Part shown: positions 36,245 to 46,401 of the stretch, piece by piece
Position numbering within the stretch: the stretch's first letter is position 1
Layout: every line of letters begins with the position of its first letter
From: Bacillus sp. FJAT-45037
Lineage (GTDB): Bacteria > Bacillota > Bacilli > Bacillales > Bacillaceae_D
Direction: 5' to 3'
DNA length: 64,000 nucleotides
NCBI RefSeq assembly: GCF_002797325.1
Contig: NZ_KZ454938.1
Coordinates: 1,500,267-1,564,266, forward strand
Program-made: the position numbers and the translations under genes
The notes under the pieces: model-generated
Seen by the model: only the letters and a program-made list of their open reading frames with translations
What the model was told of the DNA's origin: nothing
Database searches by the model: none

Positions 36245-37633
36245 TTATTTCACTTGCTGTTGAAGAACCTCTTTTAAAAGTTCAATTGCGTTTTCTTCAC
36301 TAGGGTCATTTGTGCCAAGCTCACCTTTGAAAGCTTTGGAGAGGATAGATTGTTGGAGCATTTCTATCTGTCTATAAGCCCCTCCTAAACTTTCCAGCAT
36401 AATCTTTTCTTTTAACAGTGCTTTTTCAATCTTTTCAACTACTTTTTGTTGGCTATTTTTAGAAGCTACAGGTACAGGAATTTCACCCAATTCTTTTTGA
36501 TTAATTTTAGGTAACACCGACCTTGAACCTGCTGTAGATGCTTTTTCAACAAAGAAAGGGGATAACATATACCAGAATAAATAATCGTTATTAATATCTG
36601 TCTCAATTGGATACATATCCGCACTGCATAATCCATCAAATTCAGCGATCGTAACTTTAGATAGATAGGGTCGTATCTTCGAATATAGAATCTGTCCTTT
36701 ATAGAAGAGATGCTTAGCACTCTTTACATTCGCCTCTTGAACAGTTTGATACCCAATTAATTGACCATTTCCTTTTCCAATGTTGTCTGGAGCAATAAGT
36801 GGATGATTTAGATAATCATATGGTTTAACTAAATTCGATTTAACTTTTGCAATCTCTTTAAAAAGCTTCCACTCCCAATCATTAGGTATCGAGTATACGT
36901 CTCCAGATTTAGACCTATTTTGAAGTCCTGTTTCTCTAGTCAACTCCCCACGAAACGCTTTATCCAGTATCGCTGCTCGTCGAAGTTCAAAGGATTCCTT
37001 TGCTTCTTCAATCAATTGCTTCGCTTCATCAACTTTACTTAAAAGCCGCTCCACCTTTTCAGCAATACGTTTTTGTTCGTGAATGGGAGGGATTGGAATT
37101 GGCACTGTATTAAGGTTTTTAGCATAAATAGCGGCAACACTAGTAGTACCACTTTTGACATCACTTAATGATTTCTTCCCGTGAGGTGAAATGAAGTAAT
37201 AATTAATAATTTCAGGAGTAAAATGTTTCAAGAAACGAACCCTCAAGATGTTATTGTTAAAAAGCACAGGATCTTCTATTGTTTTACTATATATTGTACT
37301 TTTCCCAACTAATTCAATACTATTGCGGGTATTAAACAAAAAGTCACCATCTCTTAACTCATATACAGATATTTCTTTATCTTCCGCATTAACTCTTACA
37401 AGGCTACAAAGGTCTAATTGACCGTCTGTTGTAATGTTGTTCATTTTAAGATAAGAATATGGATTAATATCTGACTGTTGTTTACTAGACCTAACTAAAC
37501 CTAGTTTACTCTCCTTCACTAAACTAGCAAATCTCACCCAAACCCAATTTTTAGGCACATGATAAGGCTGCGTTTCCTCTGGCACCAACGCCTCTTCCAA
37601 CAATTCTTCCATCGTCTTCTTTTTCTTCACCAT
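36245..37633 (-). CDS. hsdS: Type I restriction specificity subunit HsdS
   Basis: 462 residues with two target-recognition domains (about 15-190 and 235-415) each followed by a conserved long helix (PPIHEQKRIAEKVERLLSKVDEA and SQQKVVEKIEKALLKE), the standard HsdS duplication. It sets the DNA sequence recognised by the methylase and nuclease complexes. Its ATG overlaps the hsdM stop by one base (TAATG). Both halves are full length, so it appears functional. Confidence 0.93.
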   Translation of the reverse strand: MVKKKKTMEELLEEALVPEETQPYHVPKNWVWVRFASLVKESKLGLVRSSKQQSDINPYSYLKMNNITTDGQLDLCSLVRVNAEDKEISVYELRDGDFLFNTRNSIELVGKSTIYSKTIEDPVLFNNNILRVRFLKHFTPEIINYYFISPHGKKSLSDVKSGTTSVAAIYAKNLNTVPIPIPPIHEQKRIAEKVERLLSKVDEAKQLIEEAKESFELRRAAILDKAFRGELTRETGLQNRSKSGDVYSIPNDWEWKLFKEIAKVKSNLVKPYDYLNHPLIAPDNIGKGNGQLIGYQTVQEANVKSAKHLFYKGQILYSKIRPYLSKVTIAEFDGLCSADMYPIETDINNDYLFWYMLSPFFVEKASTAGSRSVLPKINQKELGEIPVPVASKNSQQKVVEKIEKALLKEKIMLESLGGAYRQIEMLQQSILSKAFKGELGTNDPSEENAIELLKEVLQQQVK

Positions 37634-39066
37634 TAGTTCTTCACCTTAACTTCTTCTGTTTCACGTAGCTCATCGACTACCTCGTTCAATAAGTCCATTG
37701 CTTGCTGTAGCTTGGAAATGGCTTCTTCAGCTGATTCGATCGGGTCTGGTAGGTTGTCGTATGATGAAAGAGACTCGTCAGCAATTAAACCAATGTCTAA
37801 GCTATCATTCTTCTTAGCGATGTCTTCACGTATGAAATTATTCCAACGCTCATCCTCTATATCTTTTCTATTCTCTGCAACATATGCCTTCATGAAGTTT
37901 TCAAAGTGAGCCTTGGTTAGTTGATTTCGCTTACCGAATGAAGACATATTTGTGCGTAGGTCATACACCCAAACATCCTTTGTACTGCCTTTATCCGTCT
38001 TCTCACGTGTAAAGAATAGAACATTTGTCTTTACCCCTTGAGCGTAGAAAATCCCTGTAGGCAAACGTAGAATCGTGTGTAAGTTACATTTATCCATTAA
38101 ATCACGTCGAATTTGTGCTCCTACACCACTTTCAAATAGTACATTATCAGGTAATACTACAGCTGCACGTGCTTCACCGTTATCTTTTAGTGCGTTGTAA
38201 ATTAGCTGTAAGAAATTCAACTGCTTATTAGATGTATCAAACGTTAAATCATCTCGTGATACTCTATCGCCACCTTTTTTCGTCCCGAATGGTGGATTGG
38301 TTAGTATGACATCAAATTCTTTCATCCATTTACCGTTGCTTGATAATGAATCTCCATTCTCCATTCGTCCATCAATGTTATGAAGCAATGCATTCATTAA
38401 AGCTAATCGATGTGTTCCCTTAACAAGCTCCATTCCACTAAACGCTTCTTTCTTCTGAAATTCTGCTTGTTGGGGCTCTAGATCAAAATAATCATCTGTT
38501 TTATTTTTTAGATATTGATCCGCAGCAATCATAAAGCCTAGAGTGCCTGCTGCAGGGTCATTACATCGTTCTCCGACTTTCGGGTCAACTAATTGGACCA
38601 TGACATCAATTAAGACACGTGGAGTGAAATACTGACCAGCACCAGACTTTGTTTCACTTGCATTTTTCTCTAGCAAGCCTTCATAAAGATTGCCTAGTCC
38701 TTCTTCTTTAGCGTTATACCAATCAAGTGCATCGATTGATTTAATGATCTTCTCAAGATTCTTCGGTTCTGTAATGCTTGTAGAAGCATCGCTGTAAATC
38801 AAGCGTAAGCGATCGTGCTCATTGCTTCCAAGCTCTAATAATAAGCGCTGATAGAATGTTTTTAATTCCGTTCCTTCTTTTTCAACAAGTCTATCCCAAC
38901 GATATTCTTCAGGAATGACTTCCTCAGTCTCTTCTCCTTGTTCTTTCATCATTTTTAAGAAGAGTAAGTATGTTAATTCCGTTACATATTGTTGATACGT
39001 GATCCCATCATCACGTAGTACATTACATAAATTCCATAGCTTTTGTACAATCTCTTGGTTGTTCAT
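37633..39066 (-). CDS. hsdM: Type I restriction DNA methylase subunit HsdM
   Basis: 477 residues. An N-terminal helical domain (about 1-150), then GQYFTPR, the SAM motif region AAGTLGFM and the catalytic NPPF in VILTNPPFGTKK, the N6-adenine type. The ATG at 39066 with GGAGGAA directly upstream is chosen over one ten codons earlier that lacks a ribosome site. A terminator hairpin separates it from hsdR, and TATACT just after that hairpin could be its own -10 box. Confidence 0.94.
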   Translation of the reverse strand: MNNQEIVQKLWNLCNVLRDDGITYQQYVTELTYLLFLKMMKEQGEETEEVIPEEYRWDRLVEKEGTELKTFYQRLLLELGSNEHDRLRLIYSDASTSITEPKNLEKIIKSIDALDWYNAKEEGLGNLYEGLLEKNASETKSGAGQYFTPRVLIDVMVQLVDPKVGERCNDPAAGTLGFMIAADQYLKNKTDDYFDLEPQQAEFQKKEAFSGMELVKGTHRLALMNALLHNIDGRMENGDSLSSNGKWMKEFDVILTNPPFGTKKGGDRVSRDDLTFDTSNKQLNFLQLIYNALKDNGEARAAVVLPDNVLFESGVGAQIRRDLMDKCNLHTILRLPTGIFYAQGVKTNVLFFTREKTDKGSTKDVWVYDLRTNMSSFGKRNQLTKAHFENFMKAYVAENRKDIEDERWNNFIREDIAKKNDSLDIGLIADESLSSYDNLPDPIESAEEAISKLQQAMDLLNEVVDELRETEEVKVKN

Positions 39067-39115
39067 TTCTTCCTCCAATAAATCTTTAGTATTCATGCAT
39101 CTACCTAGTATAAAC

Positions 39116-39140
39116 GCAAAAAGAGCCTCATTAAAGAGGC
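39116..39140 (-). terminator. Hairpin terminator between hsdR and hsdM
   Basis: GCCTC-TTTAAT-GAGGC then TCTTTTT on the minus strand. Followed by TATACT (a -10-like box), which suggests hsdMS has a separate promoter. Confidence 0.65.
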
Positions 39141-39147
39141 AATAAAA

Positions 39148-42100
39148 TTAACTAATATATAAGTTGTCATTAATCGTCTGAACCACTCTATCTATATCTT
39201 CACCAAATTCTTTTTTCATTTGCATATATCCACCTTGGCTGCGGAAAGGCTCTTCAGAGAATGCGTCCTGTGACGTTGGAGCAAGAACAGGAAACTGGAT
39301 GAGCTGCTTCTCAATACGTCCTAGCCATTTCTTCTGCCTAGGCGTCCACTCATGAAGAGAATAGACCTTTTGCATCGCTTGCCTTATGCGAGTGTCATGG
39401 TCTACTAACGCCTCACCTAGCGCTGCTTGACGAATGAAGCTAATGATATTTGCTGCAATCTCTTCGTTCTTTGTTTGTTTCCATGCAGATTGTAAATGGG
39501 ACTGCTTAAATCCCTTAGTCTCTAATATTGTAATTAATGCTCTTAAATCCTTCTTCGTTAACTCTTTTGGTCTCGTGCAAACCACTTGTAATGCAGGGAT
39601 CTCATTGATGTTTTCTTTGATGAATTTCACAAACCCTTCGAGATAATCTTCTGGCTTATTGTTTCCTTCACCATAACCACGAATGACTCCTGTAACCTTA
39701 TCATCTTGGTTTGAGATATATCTTTTCTCTCCTCTGACTTTGTACGTTTCCATATACTCAAACAAAATATTATGTTGTTGAGCATCCTTTGGTGAATACG
39801 TTTGAACATCCTTCACCCATTCATCAATACTCTGACCATTTGAGAGTTCTTCAAATTTCTGTTGACCCTCTTCATTCAAGCGTTGTTTTTTACGTTGCAA
39901 TTTTGCCACTAACTGTTCACGATAGAACTCGGTTTCTTTTTCAGAAGTTGCTTGAGTTAAACCTTGATATAATTCATCAATAGTAATGTTCTGTTTTTTC
40001 ACAACTGGCTTCATTTCTGTGTAACTTTGCAGCTTATTGTAAATACCAACAGCATCATAAATATTAAAATGAGTCTTCTCAATTTGAGGGCATAGACGAG
40101 TTGCTCGTCCCAACATTTGGTCATAAAGAATCCTAGATTGTATCCTTCTCATAAATACAAGATTCGCTATAGGTGGAACATCTATGCCAGTTGTAAGTAA
40201 ATCCACCGTCACAACAACATTCGGTAACCGTTCATTCTTAAACCGTTTGATCGCATCTAATGGATTGTAGATATAACCAGTTATCTTCATAACTGCATCA
40301 TCTTCAACTGCATCGCCACGTTCTTTGTAAGCTTCTTTTAAGAGACGAACGATTAAATCAGCGTGTTGGTCTGTAGCTGCGAAAATGAGCGTCTTTTCTT
40401 TACTTGAAGGGTCAATATAGTCAACTAGAGCATTAAGAATTACTCGATTAAATGATTCTGTAATGACTCGCTTATTAAATTGTTCTACATCAAAATGAAC
40501 GGTATCTTCCATTTTCTCTAAAATAACTTCCCCTTCATCAACATCAAACACTTCCACTTCATCATCTTTCTCAAACTTAATACCAGCTTCTGAAAGCTCC
40601 GTTTGAAATAGATAAGGGGGTTCATGGTCTACTAGAAAACCGTCCAGAACGGCTTCACTATATGAATATTTATAGATTGGGGCTCCAAATATATCCGTTG
40701 TATGAAGAGCAGGTGTCGCTGTTAACCCTAGACATGCAGCATCAAAATAATCAATCACACGACGATACTGACTAATATAATCATCTTGGTCTCTAAACTC
40801 TAGTTCTTCATCAGACATCTCTCTATCACTCGTATAACCACGATGAGCCTCATCTACAATAATGAAGTCATATTGACCTACTGATGGCATCTTCTCATCT
40901 TTACTATAGAATAATCTCCGTACCATTCCTTGCACTGTGGCAATATGGACTTTTGTTGCAACTTCTGGTGAGATGTCATCAAGTGATTTCACATCATAAA
41001 TATCTGAGAATGAAAGACCATCTATCTCTGTATCTTTCAGTGCATCAGCAGTTTGCTTGCCTAATGAGCTTCTATCGACAAGAAATAGAATCCGACGAAT
41101 TTTTTTGGACTTAATCAAACGATACATCAATGCTATCGCTGTTCTCGTTTTGCCTGTTCCAGTTGCCATAGCGACAAGCATTCTTCTTTGACCTTCTCTC
41201 AAGCCTGCCTCCGCAGTAAGAACCGCTTGCTGTTGATAAGGTCTTAATCCAAACTTCGTAATATCTTCCTCTTCAAGCTTCTTATCAGCACCTTGGTCAT
41301 CCTGACTTAGAAGGAGCTTTAAATCATCAGGTGAATGCCATCCTTCTAACGGTCGAGCGAATTCCATAGGCTTACGTGAATCCCAGAACCATATCCCCGA
41401 CTCTTCTTGTAACTGCTTTAAATACCGTCTGCCGTTCGTTGCATACAAGAACGGAACTTTGTATTCGCCAGTAGTTGGTGTAATAACCTCATTATCTACT
41501 AGACTGATATTCTTTGCATAAGTCTTCGTTTGACTTTCTAAAGCACTAGGGATCGTTTTATGGTTAGCTTTTGCCTCAATTAAGCCAACAAGCTCTAAGC
41601 CAATGAATAAAGCATAATCAGCCCTTCCTCCGTCCACTTTCCACTCGGCAATAGCCATATTACGATTCTTCTCAGGTAATGTACCGTGTTTTTGATGATT
41701 TAAAGTGTTAGTCTCTACTTCCCAACCTACATCACGAAGCTTCTCATCAATTATGGAACGAGTTTCAGCTTCTGTGAGATTCGTTCGACGAACAAATTTC
41801 TTGGATAGCTTCTTCCTCTGTACTTTCAGATGCTCATCTTCATCATCTGCCTGCTCACGGATGCTCTCTAGCTTTTGTTTAAGGAGCTTCACTTCTTCAT
41901 CATGCTCTTTTTGAAGCTGATCTAAATCTACTACATTTTCTTTTACAGGCTCTACATAGTCAGGTGCTTCAAAATTCCAATCACCATAGACTTCCATATA
42001 CCATGTTGCTAAACGAAAAGTTAACTGTAAAAGCGCTTTAGCCTCTTCCGTTTCACCATAACCAGCATTATGTACAGCCTTGTTTCCTTTTTGACGTAGA

Positions 42101-42354
42101 GTTGTAAACATATCTAGTAGCTCTGGTTCTAACAAGCCATCTCTATGTAGAGTATTAATACGGTCTACTTGATTTGTACCTTTTACTTCTCTAATATTTT
42201 CAGCTGCTAATACAAGTTGAGCTAAAGTCTCTCCGAATAAGCGAAGTTTCATAATGGTCGTATGAGGGTCGTGATAAACATTCCTCTCAGCTGTTTCTCC
42301 TAAGTTAGCAAGAACGTTCCACTTCCCCCGAAGAAATGAAAAGTTACCGTTCAT
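39148..42354 (-). CDS. hsdR: Type I restriction endonuclease and translocase subunit HsdR
   Basis: 1068 residues. The N-terminal nuclease domain has GRADYALFIGLELVGLIEAKA (a PD-(D/E)xK core), near residue 260. The helicase has Walker A MATGTGKTRTA, DEAH in VDEAHRGY, SAT-like LTATP and the motif VI region QMLGRATR. A C-terminal domain binds the methylase. The ATG at 42354 with AAAGGTG is chosen; longer starts lack ribosome sites. The system pumps and cuts DNA lacking the HsdM methyl mark. Confidence 0.94.
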   Translation of the reverse strand: MNGNFSFLRGKWNVLANLGETAERNVYHDPHTTIMKLRLFGETLAQLVLAAENIREVKGTNQVDRINTLHRDGLLEPELLDMFTTLRQKGNKAVHNAGYGETEEAKALLQLTFRLATWYMEVYGDWNFEAPDYVEPVKENVVDLDQLQKEHDEEVKLLKQKLESIREQADDEDEHLKVQRKKLSKKFVRRTNLTEAETRSIIDEKLRDVGWEVETNTLNHQKHGTLPEKNRNMAIAEWKVDGGRADYALFIGLELVGLIEAKANHKTIPSALESQTKTYAKNISLVDNEVITPTTGEYKVPFLYATNGRRYLKQLQEESGIWFWDSRKPMEFARPLEGWHSPDDLKLLLSQDDQGADKKLEEEDITKFGLRPYQQQAVLTAEAGLREGQRRMLVAMATGTGKTRTAIALMYRLIKSKKIRRILFLVDRSSLGKQTADALKDTEIDGLSFSDIYDVKSLDDISPEVATKVHIATVQGMVRRLFYSKDEKMPSVGQYDFIIVDEAHRGYTSDREMSDEELEFRDQDDYISQYRRVIDYFDAACLGLTATPALHTTDIFGAPIYKYSYSEAVLDGFLVDHEPPYLFQTELSEAGIKFEKDDEVEVFDVDEGEVILEKMEDTVHFDVEQFNKRVITESFNRVILNALVDYIDPSSKEKTLIFAATDQHADLIVRLLKEAYKERGDAVEDDAVMKITGYIYNPLDAIKRFKNERLPNVVVTVDLLTTGIDVPPIANLVFMRRIQSRILYDQMLGRATRLCPQIEKTHFNIYDAVGIYNKLQSYTEMKPVVKKQNITIDELYQGLTQATSEKETEFYREQLVAKLQRKKQRLNEEGQQKFEELSNGQSIDEWVKDVQTYSPKDAQQHNILFEYMETYKVRGEKRYISNQDDKVTGVIRGYGEGNNKPEDYLEGFVKFIKENINEIPALQVVCTRPKELTKKDLRALITILETKGFKQSHLQSAWKQTKNEEIAANIISFIRQAALGEALVDHDTRIRQAMQKVYSLHEWTPRQKKWLGRIEKQLIQFPVLAPTSQDAFSEEPFRSQGGYMQMKKEFGEDIDRVVQTINDNLYIS

Positions 42355-42627
42355 AATAATCACCTTTCCCGAAAGGTTTAATGAGTCCATTATACTACAC
42401 TGGGAGTAAATTGGAATGAATAACGAAGGATTAATTGGGTCAGATGACATTTTATACTAACTAGCATTTAAATTAGTAAAACCTGAGTTTTATTAATCAT
42501 GTGGGGGATTTCCGCAGCTATGGAACAGGAAGAAATTCTATGACGTGTAGATATACCTACTTAGGCAGGTTACTAGAGTATATGGAGTGAAAAGCGTGGA
42601 AAATAGCCCCCACTACCCTAGACAAAA

Positions 42628-42653
42628 GAAAAGAGACCCCTTTGTGAGTCCCT
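42628..42653 (-). terminator. Terminator after the resolvase
   Basis: GGGACTC pairs with GGGTCTC-type bases (two G-U pairs), then TTTTCTTTT on the minus strand. Confidence 0.55.
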
Positions 42654-43255
42654 TAACTTGCTTCGTATTCCTTAACCTTACGATAGAACGTAGCTTTAGT
42701 CATATTTGATTCTCTCATTGCCTCGACTGCAGTAATTTCTCCTGCTTTCCATTGACTATATGCCAGTTTAAATTCAGGCGTTATTAATAATTTAGGTCTT
42801 CCTAGGTGTTTTCCTTTTGCTTTTGCTGAAACTATGCCTTCAGCTTGACGAGTCTTAATCTTAGTTCTCTCTTCTTCAGCAACCCATGATAATACCTGTA
42901 ATACCAAGTCAGCTACAAACGAACCGATTGAATCATTGTACTTCCGTGTATCCAATAAGGGCATATCAATTACAACTATATGAGCTTTAATATTCTGGGT
43001 GATATCATTCCATTCATTTAGAATCATCTCTTTGTTACGACCTAGTCTATCTAATGAATGAAGATACAATGTATCTCCTTTACGCAATCGCATTTTCAAA
43101 GCTTGATATTGAGGTCTATAGAAGTCTTTACCGCTCTGCTTATCAATATGTATATCACGTTCATCAATTCCAAGAGCATACATACTATCCATTTGTCGAG
43201 CTTCATTTTGGTCTTTACTACTTATACGAACATATCCGAACTCTCTATTGTCCAC
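42653..43255 (-). CDS. Serine recombinase (resolvase/invertase family)
   Basis: 200 residues with the resolvase catalytic domain (about 1-145): nucleophile serine in GYVRISSKDQNEARQ, LHSLDRLGRN, and a C-terminal helix-turn-helix (EITAVEAMRESNMTKATFYRKV). Start GTG with AAGGTGG upstream. Full length, so likely active. Such enzymes resolve cointegrates or invert DNA; the TATCA/TGATA repeats just upstream may be its site. Confidence 0.92.
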   Translation of the reverse strand: MDNREFGYVRISSKDQNEARQMDSMYALGIDERDIHIDKQSGKDFYRPQYQALKMRLRKGDTLYLHSLDRLGRNKEMILNEWNDITQNIKAHIVVIDMPLLDTRKYNDSIGSFVADLVLQVLSWVAEEERTKIKTRQAEGIVSAKAKGKHLGRPKLLITPEFKLAYSQWKAGEITAVEAMRESNMTKATFYRKVKEYEAS

Positions 43256-43301
43256 GGTTTATACCACCTTAATATTTTATAACCTTATCTTATACACTCA
43301 G

Positions 43302-43360
43302 TATCAAAAGGTCAACATTAATTATGATACGTATCAATAATATCAAACATACCTTATGAT
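43302..43360. repeat. TATCA/TGATA inverted repeats upstream of the resolvase gene
   Basis: A perfect 12-base palindrome TGATACGTATCA at 43325-43336, flanked by GTATCA near 43302 and by TATCA...TGATA at 43341-43360. The spacing suggests several recombinase half-sites (a res-like site) or an operator. The rest of the gap 43256-43685 shows nothing else I can name. Confidence 0.5.
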
Positions 43361-43685
43361 ACTATCTGAACCCTTGTTCTACCGTTGCGCATAATGTGTC
43401 CCATAAGGTGTACCTTTTGGAACAAATAATTCTTTAAAATAACATGACAAAGGTAGGTATACCTTTCCTTAGATACATAGAGTTAGTTACGTTAACTCGA
43501 TTATTCTTATCGAATGCATCAGTATATGTTCGATTGTCTTAACCTTTACGTATTTAAACATACTGATTATTTGAACCTTGTCGGAAATTTATCATCCACA
43601 TGTAAATACACCCTATTTCATTCCTAATATTGTATAATGTTAGTAAGTTGTTCTAAATATGATTAATTAGGAGTGTTATATAATT

Positions 43686-44828
43686 ATGAATGACAGAATT
43701 AATGTTCGGACTACTTCCAGTAACTCTGCTGTTTCTGATGACATTGAATTGAAAAAGACAACTACTACTAGGCTTATTTTCAGACCTGAAATTGTAAACA
43801 ATAATAAAAACCCTGAGGCATCTGTTAGAGGATGCTTCATCTTTCAAAAGAAAGGTAAAAATGCCTCTTGGGAAGATTATAAGGAGTTAGAGTTAAGTAA
43901 ATTGAAAGCTACAGAATGGATAAAGCTAGAGCTAAATTCAGAGGCAATGCTGACGCTTACAAATGAGATTCAGAAATGTTATGCAGTGCATGAGAAGTAT
44001 GGAGTTATGTATGGAGAATATCATCTTTTTAAGAATAACCCTGATATTGATAGACTGATTGAAATTTTCGAGAGTAACACTAGTCTGTTTACTCAATTAA
44101 TGGAGGATGATAAGAGTGAAGTTCTAGAGAAAGCATTAGCATGGATTGTTACAAATGATAATCCAGATAAAATAATTGACAGGCTTAAAAACCTACAAGA
44201 GAAAGACTTAGACCAACTTAATACTCTTGTTGGGCTAGCTAATTTAAAAAAAATATTGTCTGTTTGGGAAGGCAACAAATGCAATAATACCTCTGAGAAG
44301 TTCTGGCAAGATGTTTTGAAAGAAAATAGCTGGATATTAAGTCAGATTTTTTCTAATCCAACCGTTCTGATAAATGATGAGGCTTATGTAGGAGGAAAGA
44401 CTATCAATAATGATAGTGGCAAGCTAGTTGATTTCTTATATGCAAACCCCTTCTCTAAAGATGCTGTACTTATTGAAATTAAAACTCCCTCAACTCCTCT
44501 AATTACTCCCAAAGAGTACAGAACAGGAGTATATTCTGTACATAAGGATTTGACAGGAGCTGTTACACAAGTATTGACATATAAGACAAGCCTACAGAGG
44601 GAGTACCAGACTATAGACTATAACAATTATAAACAAGGAATCAAAACTGATTTTGACATTATACACCCTTGTTGTGTTGTTATAGCAGGCAGGTTTGATA
44701 CATTAACTGATACTACACATAGACATTCCTTTGAGTTGTACAGAAAAGAGCTAAAGAATGTCACTGTAATTACATTTGATGAGCTCTTTGAAAAAGTTAA
44801 GAGTTTAATCCAGTTATTAGAAGGATAA
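43686..44828 (+). CDS. sduA: Shedu-type antiphage nuclease (SduA, DUF4263)
   Basis: 380 residues. An N-terminal domain of about 200 residues of the kind that varies among Shedu proteins is followed by the DUF4263 nuclease: FWQDVLKENSWILSQIF, then the PD-(D/E)xK core with D in LVDFLYANP and E-x-K in AVLIEIKTP, then GVYSVHKDLTGAVTQVLTYK. Shedu is a single-gene defence system whose nuclease is held in check by its N-terminal domain. GGAGTG precedes the ATG. Located among restriction genes of the island. Confidence 0.88.
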   Translation: MNDRINVRTTSSNSAVSDDIELKKTTTTRLIFRPEIVNNNKNPEASVRGCFIFQKKGKNASWEDYKELELSKLKATEWIKLELNSEAMLTLTNEIQKCYAVHEKYGVMYGEYHLFKNNPDIDRLIEIFESNTSLFTQLMEDDKSEVLEKALAWIVTNDNPDKIIDRLKNLQEKDLDQLNTLVGLANLKKILSVWEGNKCNNTSEKFWQDVLKENSWILSQIFSNPTVLINDEAYVGGKTINNDSGKLVDFLYANPFSKDAVLIEIKTPSTPLITPKEYRTGVYSVHKDLTGAVTQVLTYKTSLQREYQTIDYNNYKQGIKTDFDIIHPCCVVIAGRFDTLTDTTHRHSFELYRKELKNVTVITFDELFEKVKSLIQLLEG

Positions 44829-44894
44829 CTCTCGGTTATTTACTTCCTCTAATGTTGATGAAATCTTCTAAAACTATGCTGGATTATTAAAGAA

Positions 44895-44931
44895 GAGGCA
44901 ATATCTAAAGAGATAAATTTGCCTTTTCTTT
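44895..44931 (+). terminator. Terminator of the Shedu gene
   Basis: AGGCAA and ATCT pair with AGAT and TTGCCT, followed by TTTCTTT. Confidence 0.6.
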
Positions 44932-45084
44932 GTTGATTCATGTTCAACTATCCGCTCAATATGCAAAAATGGGAGAGAACCTAATTAAGATACTATCCTC
45001 AGATGTCTTTCAAAGCTAATCTTTTTGTAGTTACGATTACTTAACTTCCAAATTTCGTTAGAAAGCGTCTAGCTTGGAACTATC

Positions 45085-46260
45085 CTATAGGATTAGATTT
45101 TGTTGATTCATGACTTCAAACTCAATCTCCTCAATATTAATAACAGTAGCTTCTGCCATTGCTACCGCAGATGAATTTAATTTTATATTGTTCGTACATC
45201 TAAAATACATTAATAGCAATTCCCACATTGGAGCATACTGCTTCTTAATCTTTAAAAACTTGATTCTATCTGAATCTGACTTGTTAGTCGTATTCTTCTC
45301 TCTTCCTTTTGCAAGTTCCAATGAACGCTCGCTGTGCTTGTTCTTGAAAACATTAGTTATGGTAAAAGCAAACTCTTCTGTTAATCCGTATGTGAAGTCT
45401 AAATCACCCTTTTCTCGCAATCTATCAAGGTAGCTCTGCACCCCTAAGTCACTATCCTGTAATACACAGAAGTGGGCATCATACTCGAATTTTAGGTTGA
45501 ACCGTTCACCTAATTGCTTTTCGAATTCTTCTTTGAACGCCTTAACTTCTTTTTTCTTGGTTTTGAACAGATCATTACCTTTAAGTCCATGTGCAGTGAG
45601 CAAAATACGTCTAATACTAGCTATTTCTTTAATTTCGTTTCTATTTAATTTTCTATGACTGTTTTTGGTCGTACATCCCCATCTTTCTTTCTGATGGATT
45701 ATTATTTTTGCCTTAGCTAATTTTTTAAATACTGATTCTAGGCTCGATTTCATACTCTTAAATGATACTTGAAGAAACTCATCTAGCATCTCGATATCAG
45801 AATTAGCCTTGCTATAACCATTAATCACCTTGCTGAACTGCTCTTGAAGTTTCTCTACGTGTATAACTCTTGCTCCATATAATGCACTAGTAAGCTTCTC
45901 ATCGACAATACATAATTCAATAAGCCACTTAGTCAAACTAATAGGACGTGTCCTATTATTCCTTTGAATCAGATAGTCCACTACAAGCGAATTTAATTCA
46001 AATTCACCAATTAACTGCCCTTGACCATTGTTAGAACGCTTATCAATTCTTTCAGCCTTTTTTGAACGTTTCCCAATGCATGTGATAACCCGCTTTGAAC
46101 CTCTTCCCTCAACTGTATAGGATTCCCACTCAGTTTCAACTGATTTGATAAGAAGGGTAAATTCTTTGCCTGTAAGATTTCCCTTTTTCTTAACTGATTG
46201 CCTTTGTGCTTTGCTCCCATACTTCTTAACCAGTTCTGCTAATGTAAATTCTTGCTTCAA
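45085..46260 (-). CDS. Unknown DNA-binding-like protein with early in-frame stop upstream
   Basis: 391 residues from a TTG at 46260. It is basic and helical, with a possible N-terminal helix-turn-helix (FTLAELVKKYGSKAQRQSV) and a winged-helix-like stretch near LESVFKKLAKAKIIIHQKERWGC. A far better ribosome site (AAAGGAGTGAAATAG) serves an ATG at 46308 in the same frame, but a TAG stops that frame at codon 9 (46282-46284). So the gene either restarts at the weak TTG or is disabled. Perfect inverted repeats lie upstream; a replication- or regulation-type role is possible. I do not recognise the family. Confidence 0.6.
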   Translation of the reverse strand: MKQEFTLAELVKKYGSKAQRQSVKKKGNLTGKEFTLLIKSVETEWESYTVEGRGSKRVITCIGKRSKKAERIDKRSNNGQGQLIGEFELNSLVVDYLIQRNNRTRPISLTKWLIELCIVDEKLTSALYGARVIHVEKLQEQFSKVINGYSKANSDIEMLDEFLQVSFKSMKSSLESVFKKLAKAKIIIHQKERWGCTTKNSHRKLNRNEIKEIASIRRILLTAHGLKGNDLFKTKKKEVKAFKEEFEKQLGERFNLKFEYDAHFCVLQDSDLGVQSYLDRLREKGDLDFTYGLTEEFAFTITNVFKNKHSERSLELAKGREKNTTNKSDSDRIKFLKIKKQYAPMWELLLMYFRCTNNIKLNSSAVAMAEATVINIEEIEFEVMNQQNLIL

Positions 46261-46324
46261 TATAATTCTCTTTTCTGATGACTAAGTTTCGCTATTAATT
46301 GCAGCCATCTATTTCACTCCTTTC

Positions 46325-46382
46325 TTAATTAATGATATGAAAATTGAATTCTTCAATATCAAGAAAGCTTCATATTAATTAA
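46325..46382. repeat. Inverted repeat upstream of the unknown protein
   Basis: TTAATTAATGATATGAA and TTCATATTAATTAA, nearly perfect arms 27 bases apart, A/T-rich throughout. Confidence 0.55.
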
Positions 46383-46401
46383 TGTTTCAGACCATAAAGT
46401 T

